A stretch of DNA of 64,000 nt from Acanthornis magna. Lineage: Eukaryota > Chordata > Aves > Passeriformes > Acanthizidae. The stretch covers positions 18,854,501 through 18,918,500 of the forward strand of contig JAWUZG010000056.1 in assembly GCA_036785705.1 (NCBI GenBank). The letters run 5' to 3'. Position numbers and translations under genes: made by a program. This document shows positions 12,201-24,200 of the stretch, in pieces (position 1 is the first letter of the stretch; each line of letters opens with the position of its first letter). Below the pieces are notes generated by a model. It worked only from the letters and a program-made list of their open reading frames with translations, was not told the origin of the DNA and ran no database searches.

Positions 12201-15200
12201 TGACTGATCATTTCCCTCTCCATCACTTCCTCATCTCTAAAGTCTGGGTTGTAGTTCCTGCTTGAACCTTACGTAAAGATCTGGAGCCTGCACCTCAGTG
12301 AGAATTCTTTTGTGTATCATCATCGTGACCTCCAGTTCAATTACATTCCCAACAGGTTGAACAGAAGGAGAATTCGTAAGAAAATGCACATTCCATTAAA
12401 ATGAAACCTTCCTCTAGTCCTTGTGGTGCATTTTGTTTTCTCTGCCCTTGGATTAGGTGTTTGCTTCATGGAAAACCAGTGGAATTTGTGCCTTTAACTC
12501 TTTGCACTTTTTAAACGTTTCATCTTCTGCAGTCACACATTAACAAAAGATTAAAATAAGCCCATGTGAAGATTTTTTTGGAAGGTGTGATCAGTGTAGG
12601 ATAAAGAATTGAACCAATACAGTGCTAAACTGTGGGGCTCAACCCCACTCGATCTGTGTAGGTAAAGATGTAATTTGAAATTGGGGAAAGCTTAGTAAAC
12701 CTTAGCACATCCTACCCATATTCATAGGGAAATTGAAAAAAATCAGTATTGACAACAAAAAGTAAAATATTCAGCATTTTTCACGGTCAGAGGACGGTTG
12801 TAACGTGTGATTGATGATTTAATACTGTTTTTGCATAGAATTAAATGTCACTTTCTTTTCTTTTAAGATCCCAAGATGATTTTCCAGGCGAGCCTGGCCA
12901 ATGCCCAGGTCCTGATTCCCAGCAGCCAGGGAGGTGTGAGCAGCATCCTGCTGGAGGGCAGGACCCTGCTGGCCCTGGCCACCACAGTGTACGGGCCGGG
13001 GGGCATCGACCAGGTACTGCCTGGGCCACTTCCCCCTGTCCCTCTGCCCCCTGTCCCTCTGCCCCCTGTCCCTCTGCCCCCTGTCCCCCTGTCCCTCTGC
13101 CCCCTGTCCCTCTGCCCCCTGTCCCTCTGCCCCCTGTCCCTCTGCCCCCTGTCCCTCTGCCCCCTGTCCCTCTGTCCCCCTGTCCCTCTGCCCCCCCTGT
13201 CCCTCTGCCCCCTGTCCCCCTGTCCCTCTGCCCCCTGTCCCTCTGCCCCCTGTCCCTCTGCCCCCTGTCCCTCTGTCCCCCTGCCCCCTCTGCCCCCCTG
13301 TCCCTCTGCCCCCCTGTCCCTCTGCCCCCCTGTCCCTCTGCCCCCCTGTCCCTCTGCCCCCCTGTCCCTCTTCCCCCCTGTCCCTCTTCCCCCCTGTCCC
13401 TCTGCCCCCCTGTCCCTCTTCCCCCCTGTCCCTCTTCCCCCCTGTCCCTCTTCCCCCCTGTCCCTCTGCCCCCTGTCCCTCTTCCCCCCTGTCCCTCTTC
13501 CCCCCTGTCCCTCTGCCCCCCTGTCCCTCTTCCCCCCTGTCCCTCTTCCCCCCTGTCCCTCTGCCCCCCCTGTCCCTCTGCCCCCTGTCCCCCTGTCCCT
13601 CTGCCCCCTGTCCCTCTGCCCCCTGTCCCTCTGCCCCCTGTCCCTCTGCCCCCTGTCCCTCTGTCCCCCTGCCCCCTCTGCCCCCTGTCCCTCTGTCCCC
13701 CTGCCCCCTCTGCCCCCCTGTCCCTCTGCCCCCCTGTCCCTCTGCCCCCCTGTCCCTCTGCCCCCCTGTCCCTCTGCCCCCCTGTCCCTCTTCCCCCCTG
13801 TCCCTCTTCCCCCCTGTCCCTCTGCCCCCCTGTCCCTCTGCCCCCCTGTCCCTCTGCCCCTCTGTCCCCCTGTCCCCCTGTCCCTCTGCTGCCCTGTCCC
13901 TCTGCTCCCTCTGTTCCTCTGTCCTCCCTGCCCCTCTGCCCCCCCTGTCCCCTGCCCCCTGTCCCTCTGCTGCCCTGTCCCCCTGCCCCCTGTCCCTCTG
14001 CTCCCTCTGTTCCTCTGTCCTCCCTGCCCCTCTGTCCCTCTGTCCCTCTGTCCCTCTGTCCCTCTGTCCCTCTGCCCTCTGTCCTCCCTGTCCCTCTGTC
14101 CCTCTGCCCCTCTGCCCCCTGTCCCCCTGTCCCCCTGTCCCCCTGTCCCTCTGCTGCCCTGTCCCTCTGTCCCTCTGTCCCTCTGCCTCCTGTCCTGCAC
14201 ACGAAGCTCCTGCCATGGCTGTGACAGAAAAATGCCCCTGAGCTCTGTGTTGGACCAGATCGGATGAACAGTGTTCCATCCCCAGCACAGTCACCTGCAA
14301 CATCAGGTGCTGGGGAAGATGGGTCAGACACAACTTAAAAGCATTTTATAGGAAAAAAATTGTCCTTTCTGTGATGTCACTGCATGTCAAATTCCCATGA
14401 GGTAGATTGGCACATCCCAAAACGGTTTTATTTAATTTGTTTTAAAATTAAATTTTGTTAAATTTTGTTTAATGCTGTTTCCTCCTAATTAATTTTGCTT
14501 CCTTGCAATGTAGGTCCTTCAGAACGAAGATACAGAAAAACCTCTAATGAAAGTTGATCCACAGCTCTTGAAAATGGCCTTGACCCCTTACCCCAAGCTG
14601 AAGGCTGCTCTCTTTCCCTCCTACACTGCTCAGGGAATTTTGCCTCCTGACATCTCTCTCTACCATCTCCTTCAGGTACACCAAGAGCTTTTGGCAGGAC
14701 GCGAGGAAAGGGAAGTTTGCAGCTCAGGCCTGGGGTGGGGCCATGAGTTGTTTCCCTGGGATCCTTAGTTTGGAGCTGGAGCTCCCAGCTGCATCCTGAG
14801 CTGGTCTTTCCAGTGGGCTCTAAACCCTGGAGTTGGCAGGGCTGGAATGTCACAGAGGGACATGTTCAGTGGGCGAGGTGTTTAATATTGCAGAAATTAC
14901 AATATTTAGATTTTAAAATGTTTTAAAACCGTCTAATAGAAATAGAAATTGAGATTTATGGGATGGAGATATGAAATTCTTAGGATTTATATTTTAGGAT
15001 TTTTTATTTTATTTATTTTTTAAAATTTTTATATTTTATTTTATATTTTATATTTATATTTAAATTAATATTTATATTATTAATTCTTAGGAATTATATA
15101 TTATATCTCAATATATTTTGTTTCTAATCTTTCAGTCACTAAAGCCCTTTGATCCCACGAAATTATTTGGCTGGCAGTCAACAAACACCCTCGCAGTGTC

Positions 15201-18200
15201 AGGTATGTTCCGTGCCGAGGTTTGCATGCCTTCCTAGCCTGAGCACCTGAAATAAAATATGTTCCAGGGGCATTATTTGGCAGATAAATTTACTCAAAAG
15301 GCCATTTCTTCCACAAGAAAAATAGTGTGATTTACTAAATTACTAAAATTGGGTTTTGAACTAGAATTCTGGATTTTTGTATTAAAAGATCCTCACAGAC
15401 AGCACTTGTAAATATAAGGTAGAAAAGCAAAGTTTTCTTTTAAAATGAAGCTGAGATGCTGCAGAGCTCTGATTTCCAATGAGGAATGCCATTTCGGAGG
15501 GGTTTGGATATGCTGAGCTGGGAATCAGAAGCAAAGCAGCCGTGTGTGATTCTCACACCGATTTGTGACCAAAGGCCATTTCTGGTGCTGGGTTCAGCCG
15601 TGTGTGATTCTCGTGCCCCAATTTGTGACCGAAGGCCATTTCTGGTGCTCGGTTCAGCCGTGTGTGATTCTCACACCCTAATTTGTGACCAGAGGCCATT
15701 TCTGGTGCTCGGTTCGGCCGTGTTGGATTCTCACACTCTGATTTGTGACCGAAGGCCATTTCTGGTGCTCGGTTCAGCTGTGTGTGATTCTCGTGCCCCA
15801 ATTTGTGACCGAAGGCCATTTCTGGTGCTCGGTTCAGCCGTGTGTGATTCTCGTGCCCCAATTTGTGACCAAAGGCCATTTCTGGTGCTCGGTTCAGCCG
15901 TGTTGGATTCTCACACCGATTTGTGGCTGAAGGCCATTTCTGGTGCTCGGTTCAGCCGTGGGTGACTCTCATGCCCCAGTTTGTGACCGAAGGCCATTTC
16001 TGGTGCTGGGTTCAGCCGTGTTGGATTCTCACACTCTGATTTGTGACCAAAGGCCATTTCTGGTGCTCGGTTCAGCCGTGGGTGATTCTCACACCGATTT
16101 GTGACCAAAGGCCATTTCTGGTGCTCAGTTCAGCCGTGTGTGATTCTCACACTCTGATTTGTGACCGAAGGCCATTTCTGGTGCTCGGTTCAGCCGTGTG
16201 TGATTCTCACACCGATTTGTGACCAAAGGCCATTTCTGGTGCTCGGTTCAGCCGTGTGTGATTCTCACACCCTAATTTGTGACCAGAGGCCATTTCTGGT
16301 GCTCGGTTCAGCCGTGTTGGATTCTCACACTCTGATTTGTGACCGAAGGCCATTTCTGGTGCTCGGTTCAGCCGTGTTGGATTCTCACACTCTGATTTGT
16401 GACCGAAGGCCATTTCTGGTGCTCGGTTCGGCCGTGTTGGATTCTCACACTCTGATTTGTGACCGAAGGCCATTTCTGGTGCTCGGTTCGGCCGTGTTGG
16501 ATTCTCACACTCTGATTTGTGACCAAAGGCCATTTCTGGTGCTCGGTTCAGCCGTGTGTGATTCTCACACTCTGATTTGTGGCTGAAGGCCATTTCTGGT
16601 GCTCAGTTCAGCCGTGTGTGATTCTCACACTCTGATTTGTGGCTGAAGGCCATTTCTGGTGCTCGGTTCAGCCGTGTTAGATTCTCACACTCTGATTTGT
16701 GACCAAAGGCCATTTCTGGTGCTCGGTTCAGCCGTGTTAGATTCTCACACTCTGATTTGTGGCTGAAGGCCATTTCTGGTGCTCGGTTCAGCCGTGTTGG
16801 ATTCTCACACTCTGATTTGTGACCAAAGGCCATTTCTGGTGCTGGGTTCAGCCGTGTTGGATTCTCACACTCTGATTTGTGACCAAAGGCCATTTCTGGT
16901 GCTCGGTTCAGCCGTGTCTCAGCTCCCTCCCTGCTGCTGCCGTTTCAGATGCCTGGGCTGAGCTGCCTCACTTCTCGAGCCCCGAGCTGGTGGGCAGGCA
17001 CGCGGTCCTGGAGCGCCTGGACTTCCTCTACTACCTGCTGCACGGCCGCCCTGCCTTCGCCTTCGGCACCTTCCTGCTGCAGCAGCTGCTCAGGAGCAGA
17101 GCCCCCCGGCAGCTGTGAGTGTGCTCAGCCCTGCAGGCAGGGAATTCATCCTTCCAGCAGCAAACGGGGGGGTGTCCCAAAGGTTAGAACCCAAATGGCA
17201 CCTGAGAGGAGGTGAGCTCTGTTTGGAATTGCCTAAACAAAATCTGCACGAGAAAAACGAGGAAAATATTCGGGTCATGTCAAACACAGGTGGGCTCTTC
17301 TTCTTGAGCCTCTAGATCACCTTGTAGGGAAAAGGTGCCCCTTTTCTTTGACATTTCCCAAAGGTGACACTTCTTTAGTTAAATTAATAAGGCAAAAAAT
17401 ATACTGGAGGTTGAGGAAATTAAATGTTCTGGCTGAAGCTTCAAAATCAGGTTTTCAAAAGGGTACAGTCAAATGACACATCTTGCTTGAGTGTATGAAA
17501 TTCACTATTTAGTGTAGGAATTGGAACAAATCACTTTGCTCTGGAATGTCTGGTTGGTGTATTGGTCACTGTTTGTTTTTCTCCATCATTTCTCCACACA
17601 TCAGTTTCTCTTGTGCAAAAAGGAAAGCATGCATTAATGTAGAGTGAAGTCATGTTTAACAGGCAGTCAAGGATACAGGATATTTTTCAGTGCCTGCTGT
17701 GGAAAACCCCTTTGGGTACATTTCAGTCTCAGCTCCATCTGCAGGTCAGGCTCAGGTTCCTGTGCTGCCATGGATTGTCAGCTCTGTCTGCACTCATCTC
17801 CTGAGGGGTGTTTTACTGATTGTCATTCCACTGCCTTTAGTTTTTGAGAAGTGTATTAAATTGAAAATTCTGCCTCTCGTGCGTGAGGCTTTATTCTCAT
17901 ACCCACATTTTTTATAAATACAAAACTTTTGGTCTGTAGTTCCCTTTGGTGCTGCTGAACCTGAGAGCTCAGTAAACCTTGTGGGTGCTCGTTTGCCTGG
18001 GGAATCCTCGTGCTGGAGGTGGATTCAAGCCCTGTGTGTTCTGTTGCAGGATCCAGCAGGCAGGACACGAGGCCCAGGTGTTGGCTCTGTCCTCCTTCGG
18101 TGTCCCCTCGGTGGCTGCAGCCTGCGTGTGCTTCCTGGAGCTGCTGGGGCTCGACAGCCTCCGGCTGCGTGTGGAGCTCCGAGCTGCCAGGATGATTTTC

Positions 18201-21200
18201 AGCCACAGAACGAGGAGCGAGGACTCTCACCACAGCCGAGTCCGAGACTCTCTGGGTAAGGCTGGCTGGGTCTGCTTTGGAACAGCTGCCGTGGGTTCCT
18301 TGGGAAGAGAAGCAAGGGATGGGAAGATGCTGCCTGGTCAGCAAAGCAGTGAAAGCATCCAAGAACTTTGCTCTTCTCTTATTCCTGTTTCTTAGTAATT
18401 CCGAAGGTGCATTTTGATCCTGTCGTGTGAGAAAAGGCAGGAAGACTGATAGAAGGTGTATCAGGATCTACCAGACACTGTCCAGCAGCTGCCTGAGACT
18501 GATATTAGGGCTATCATAATCTAATAGAGTCAAAGTCCATTGCCAAATCTCCTTTCTCCTTCCTCTTTGAAAACTCTCTTACAGCTGCAGTGAGATCAGC
18601 TGTTCAAAGCTGTAGGGAAATTAAATTTATTCTAGAAATAACTTCAGAAAGTTGTATTTCTAACTCCAGGGCCACAGGTGTCTGCTTTCCAACCAGGAAT
18701 CTCCTGGTGCTTCTGGAAATGCTGCCCTGACTCTGGTCCCAAATAGCTTCTGAGGAATGTGTTCTTTTAAACAGTTGAGAAGCTAACAAAGTTGGCTGAG
18801 GGTGAAAAAGCAGCAGCAGCAGCAATTCTTACCTCCTTGGAAGAAGCTTTCTGGGATTCAATTGATCACCAAGGAATAAAGAGGTGAGAGCAGCCTGGTT
18901 TTAGGGGTTAGCTGGGAAATGGAGACTGGGCACTGAATTCTGTGTATCAGCACTGAATTTGGTGTATCAGCAGTGAATTTTGTTTGTGTGTCAGGTAACA
19001 CTGAGGAGGTCAGGATAGGACAGTGGGTGGGAGCACCCCGAGGGTGCAGTGGAAAGCTCCCCAGGCAATGTGAGCTCCTTGCAGGGCAGCCCCTGCAGTG
19101 CAGTGTTGCTGTGTGCAGACAGTTCCTCTGGGCTCACAGGCTCTCTCAATTCCTGAATGTTGCTGTGGGTGTGGCAGTTCCTTACGGCTGAAGCTCTCTG
19201 AATTCCGTGCAGGACATCCAGTGACTCCAGAAGGCAGTGGTCCTTGGTCATGCAGTTCTGCAGACTCCATAACCTCGGGCTGAGCACGTCCTTCCTGAGG
19301 GAATGTGCCAAATCCAGCGAGTGGCTGCAGTTCCTCATCCAGAGCCAGCTCCACAGCCACCAGCCAGCCCAGGTGAGCTGTCTGTGCATGAAATGGAGTC
19401 TTGTGGCGAGAGAATGTCCCAGTGTGGAGACAGCAGGAGCCTCACCAGCTCCTGGGATTTGTTTGTCTTGGGATGGCAATACCCTTGGACTGTGGTAGCC
19501 CTTCCAGGCACACTTGTAAATTTAATTTAAACTCATGTAGTCACTGCTTTTTTTATTGGAGAGCTGCCAGATGTTCAATGTAAGTTTTAATAAAGCCACT
19601 CATCTTTCCTTTTAAAACTCAAATTGGTTTTTTTGTAAAGAGGCATTTGAGCTTCATGGGAAAGGATGGGCTTCAATTTTTCATTAGAATGATTCACACC
19701 TACAGAACTCTCTAGGTCTCCGATGTTGTTCTAAAACCGAATTTAAAGAGTGTTTTATTTGTCTTTGTGTAGTCAGTGCTTTTCTCCTCTCCCCTCAGGA
19801 CCTCACAAGGTTCTGGTGCTGTTTCCTCAGGTCGTTCCCCTCCTGCAGGAGTTCCCTCCTGTGTTACGAGATCACCTGGTGCTGGCCCTGGGGAGGTTCC
19901 TGTGTGCTGAGCCCAGCGCTGCCCAGGACAGCTGTGCAGGGAGCCTGTTCCAGATCCTCCTGCAGTGCCAGGAGAGCCCCAGCCCCTCCCGGTACCTGCT
20001 GGCTGAAGGGCTCAGGGAGCACGCCCCCATCCTCAGCGTGCTGGCAGCCTGCTTCCCCGTGAGTCTGGGAGTCGTCTTTTGGGGAAATAAGCAATAAATG
20101 CAGGTGCTTGTCCTAGCTCTGTTAAATGGTGGGTCTGCAGTAGCATTAAAGCTGTTTTTCTCTGTTTCTGCAGTAGTTGTGGATAGTGTGACAAGTTTCA
20201 CCAGGCGGTGTATAAACCCTCCCTTTTGGCATTTCCAGGATGCAGAAATCGTTCCCTGCCTCTGTGTTTGGATCATTACCTCTGTGGATGAAGCCACCAG
20301 GGCTGAGGCGACTGCCCACCTCCAGAGCTGGGCAGGGACTCACCAGTGGGACCTGCAGGACCTCGCCCTGATCTGGAGAGTCCTACTAAGGAAGCAAAAA
20401 AGTAAAACGCTTCTCCATGGCTTCCAGCTCTTTCTAAAGGTGAGAGAGTGTGGTTTCAGTGGTGTGTTTGAGTGTATCTCAAACCTTCTGGGCCTGTAAA
20501 TGCCCTTCTGTCTTGCTTTGTGCCAAGGGTAGCCTGGCTATCCTCTGAAATTCACAGGCAAATTGGAAGTGCTTGCAATTATCACAGATTGTAGATCCTC
20601 CGTCAACCTTGCATGCAATTTTAATAAATTAGAACTTCATTGTTCTGCTGCTGAGGAAGACGAATTCTGCATTTATTGAATGAAATAATATATGATTTTT
20701 TAAAATACAATTTATTTATAGAGGTACTTCTGGGAATTTATTATAACCTGGATTTGTGTCTTAAAGGATTCCCCTTTGCTGCACATCCTGGAGATGTATG
20801 AACTGTGTATGAACTGCAAAAAGTACAATGAAGCCAAAACCAAACTGGACAAATTTCAGGAAAACCTCACAAAAGTAAGGAAATTCATTTTCCCTGAACG
20901 TCACTGCCGGGGTTTAGCAGTTGGGTTAAGAGGAGCAGAGTGTTTTCACACTGCTCCTTGTCTCTCAGTGCAGATGTTCTCACCATTCTTTCCATCCCGG
21001 TGTTCTGGTTCCCTGAATGTGCTGGTGACTGACATTCCCTGCCATCCGTGGTTTTCCTTCCTGGATTTCAGGCTCAGGCAGCTCACTTTCCTTTCCCTGC
21101 GTGAGCAGCTTGGGAAGGGTCCAGCAGTGACAGGGACTGTTTGTCCAACAATTGATTTTGTCTGGCCATTGCTGATCCTTCTTGTATCCCTTATCTCCCC

Positions 21201-24200
21201 CTTGGTTATCAGCAGTGATTGGGGGTCACCCTGCTGTAAAATGTTCCACTTTCAGGTCCAAATCAGGACCGGATCAGGTCCAGTAATGGATCTGTGCTCC
21301 CTCGGGAATGGCAGGTCCTTGTTCCCTAGAGAGAGACAGATCTGCTGCACCTTCCATTCCCAGTGCCACTCCCACCCCAGGGCACAGCATATCCTCAAGA
21401 AAAGAGAGCCCTAAGCCCTAAATCTCTCCATCCCACAGCTGAGAGCTGCAGCAGCAGCCCCCGAGCTGCCGGGGCCGTGGCTGGAGGCGCAGGCGCTGTT
21501 CCTCCTGGAGCTGATGCTGCAGCAGTGCCGCACGGACTACGAGCTGGGGAAGCTCCTGCAGCTCTTGGCTGCAGCAGAGAACATCCTGCTGGACGGTAAG
21601 GACAGCCTGAATCCCAGACTCCCTGGCAGGGCTGCATCCTGAGGGAAGTTCAGACCTCCCTGGGGTCAAACCCAACTTTCCTGAGCTGTTTGTTCTCTTT
21701 AACCCAGGCCCGTACGTGAAGAAACTCTGTGCGCTCAGTGAGGCCCTGAGGGACTCCTCCATATCGATCAATCGCTCCATCCTGACCTCCTGCAGCCTGG
21801 AGAGCTTCCAGGGGGAGTGCAGGTCCATCCTGGAGCAGCTGCAGGAGCAGGGAATGTTCAGCCTGGCTCGGGAGGTGGCAGCCCTGGCTGAGCTGCCCGT
21901 GGACAGTGTTGTCACACACGAGGTACAGTGCACTTAGTGACAGTCACTTCTCCTTCCTGCTGCTGCCAGGGTTGAGGATGCACATTCAGCCTTCCCAAAA
22001 CACTAACTTTTCTTTAAATTGTATTTTATTTTAAACGCAAGTGCACCAAGCACACTGCCTGTAAATGCTGAGCTGCAAGGGGCAGGACAACTGTCCTTAT
22101 TCTCTTACTGTTTTTACTTTTATGCAATCAGTTTCATTGGGGAAGAAAAACAGATGAATTTGTCCATCTATTTGTCCATCAGGGGTGGGACGAGATGATT
22201 TTTAAGGTCCCTTCCAACCCAAACCAGTTCTGTGATGTTGCATATTGGGGCACGTACCTAAATCCGGTGTTTCAGCGCTGGCCGTCCTGTGTGAGTTGGA
22301 GTTTGCCTTCTTGGAAAGATAATTGTGACAAACCTCTTTGAATTTTACAGGTTCTGAGAGATCTGCGTCGTTTAAGAGACACTGGACAGTGGCATCAAAC
22401 GCAGACAAGAGCCGAGTTCTGGAAGAAGTGCAACGACACCTTCACTAAGCATTCCCTCTCCAGCCGAGCCGCCGCGGGGTTCTTCCTGGATCAGGCCAAC
22501 AGCGTGCTGGAGTCCTCAGGGCAGGAGGGGACAGCCAGCGTCATGGAGAGGCAGCTGCTGCTCACCCTGGCCGGGCACTGGCTGGCCAAGGACGCGGCGG
22601 TGGCCGTGCAGGAGCTGGAGGAGCTGGAGAAGCAGATCTGGCGGTGCCGCATCGCCCAGCGCGTGCTGGCGGCCGAGGGCTCGGGGCAGTGCCCCCGAGC
22701 CTGTCCCCCCAGCGTGGGCAGCGAGCTGTCCCTGGGCAGCCTGGCTCAGCAGTTCTCCTTCGCCAAGCTGCCGGCCCTGAACAGCGCCCGGCACTGCGCC
22801 CTGGGGGCTCTGGGCCCCGCGGAGCCGCGGGAGGCACTGGGGGCCGCGGAGCGGGCGGCGCTGGGGACACTGGTGGGGACTCTGCTGGACGAGGGCAGCG
22901 TGCACGAGGCCGCCCGGGTGTGCCACTACTTCCAGCTGTGGCCCAGGGACCTGGCGCTGGTGCTGCACTGCAGAGCCCTGGCCTCGGGGGAGGCTGCGCT
23001 GGAGCAGCTGCGGCCACAGCTGCAGGCACTGCTGGCGGCTGCAGAGGGGACAGCCACCGCAGGAACAGCCACCACGGGGACAGCCACGGCGGGGACAGCC
23101 ACTGCGGGGACAGCCACCATGGGGACAGCCACAGCGGGGACAGCCACCACGGGGACAGCCACCATGGGGACAGCCACTGCGGGGACAGCCACCATGGGGA
23201 CAGCCACCATGGGGACAGCCACAGTGGGGACAGCCGCCGCGGGGACAGCTGCCGTGGGGACAGCCACCATGGGGACAGCCGCTGCGGGGACAGCCATCGC
23301 GGGGACAGCCACCGCAGGGACAGCCACCATGGGGACAGCCACCATGGGGACAGCCACCGCAGGAACAGCCACCGCGGGCACGGCCGAGGGCAGCGCAGCG
23401 CCAGGCAGAGCCCCCAGCAGTGAGTAACTCGTGACCCCTGGCAGGGACACCTGCACTGCCTGGCCTCGCTCTTTGCCTTTCCCCAAACCTCTGCAGAAAT
23501 GGAGCTCTGGCTGACATGGGTTTCTCTCCTTGGTTCATAAATGCTCTCCTGAAAGGAATTTGAAGCCTTTCAGGGCACACTGTGCTCCAGGCAGGGCGTT
23601 CTGGGTACAGCTTCCATGGATCCTGCACCTTTCATTTTTTATAGTTCTCAGTTCTGGCCCAGTAAAGCAGCACTGAGCTTCATCCCTTTCCTGCTTTTAG
23701 AAAACATACTCTACTAATTTTTTTTCTGTAGCTGAAGTAAGGAAATGCTTTAATTAATATATTTTTCTGACTTCTTTGCACATTATAAAGGGTTTAGTGT
23801 TTCTTGTTAGTAGCAAGGCTAAGGCTGAGGATGTTTATCTGTAAAGTTCTCTGCATGTCTGTGAAGTCTGAGTGAGAAAGCTTCAGCTGGAACATCACTT
23901 TCTAATGCTGATGTGTAAAGCTGAATAGACACAAAAGAGCAGAAATGAATCCTAAGTCATCAGAAAGGCTGCTGAACACTTACACAATCTTATGCTTAGA
24001 AATTTTATATCTGAGATATTATTGAGGATATTTGGGTTCTGTTACATCGTTTGTACCCTGAAACAAATGTAAAATTTAAAAAAATCACAGGGATCAAGAG
24101 CTGAGAAAGTATTATGAAATTGCTGCAAAATTCAGGAGCCTTGTCCAGGTGCCTTTATGAGATAGGAATTGATTTTTTTTTTTTCCCAGCATCCAGCTTG

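Noticed and set aside
12819..14333. ORFs of up to 504 codons on both strands
   Set aside because: They are translations of the C-rich minisatellite in SPG11 intron 18. No conserved protein, and the same stretch is open in most frames.
15536..16917. Regularly spaced repeats resembling a CRISPR array
   Set aside because: The units are contiguous, with no unique spacers, and lie in an intron of a vertebrate gene.
22516..23628. 370-codon - strand ORF
   Set aside because: Shadow of SPG11 exon 30; its repeated cysteine/glycine tract is the complement of the coding minisatellite.
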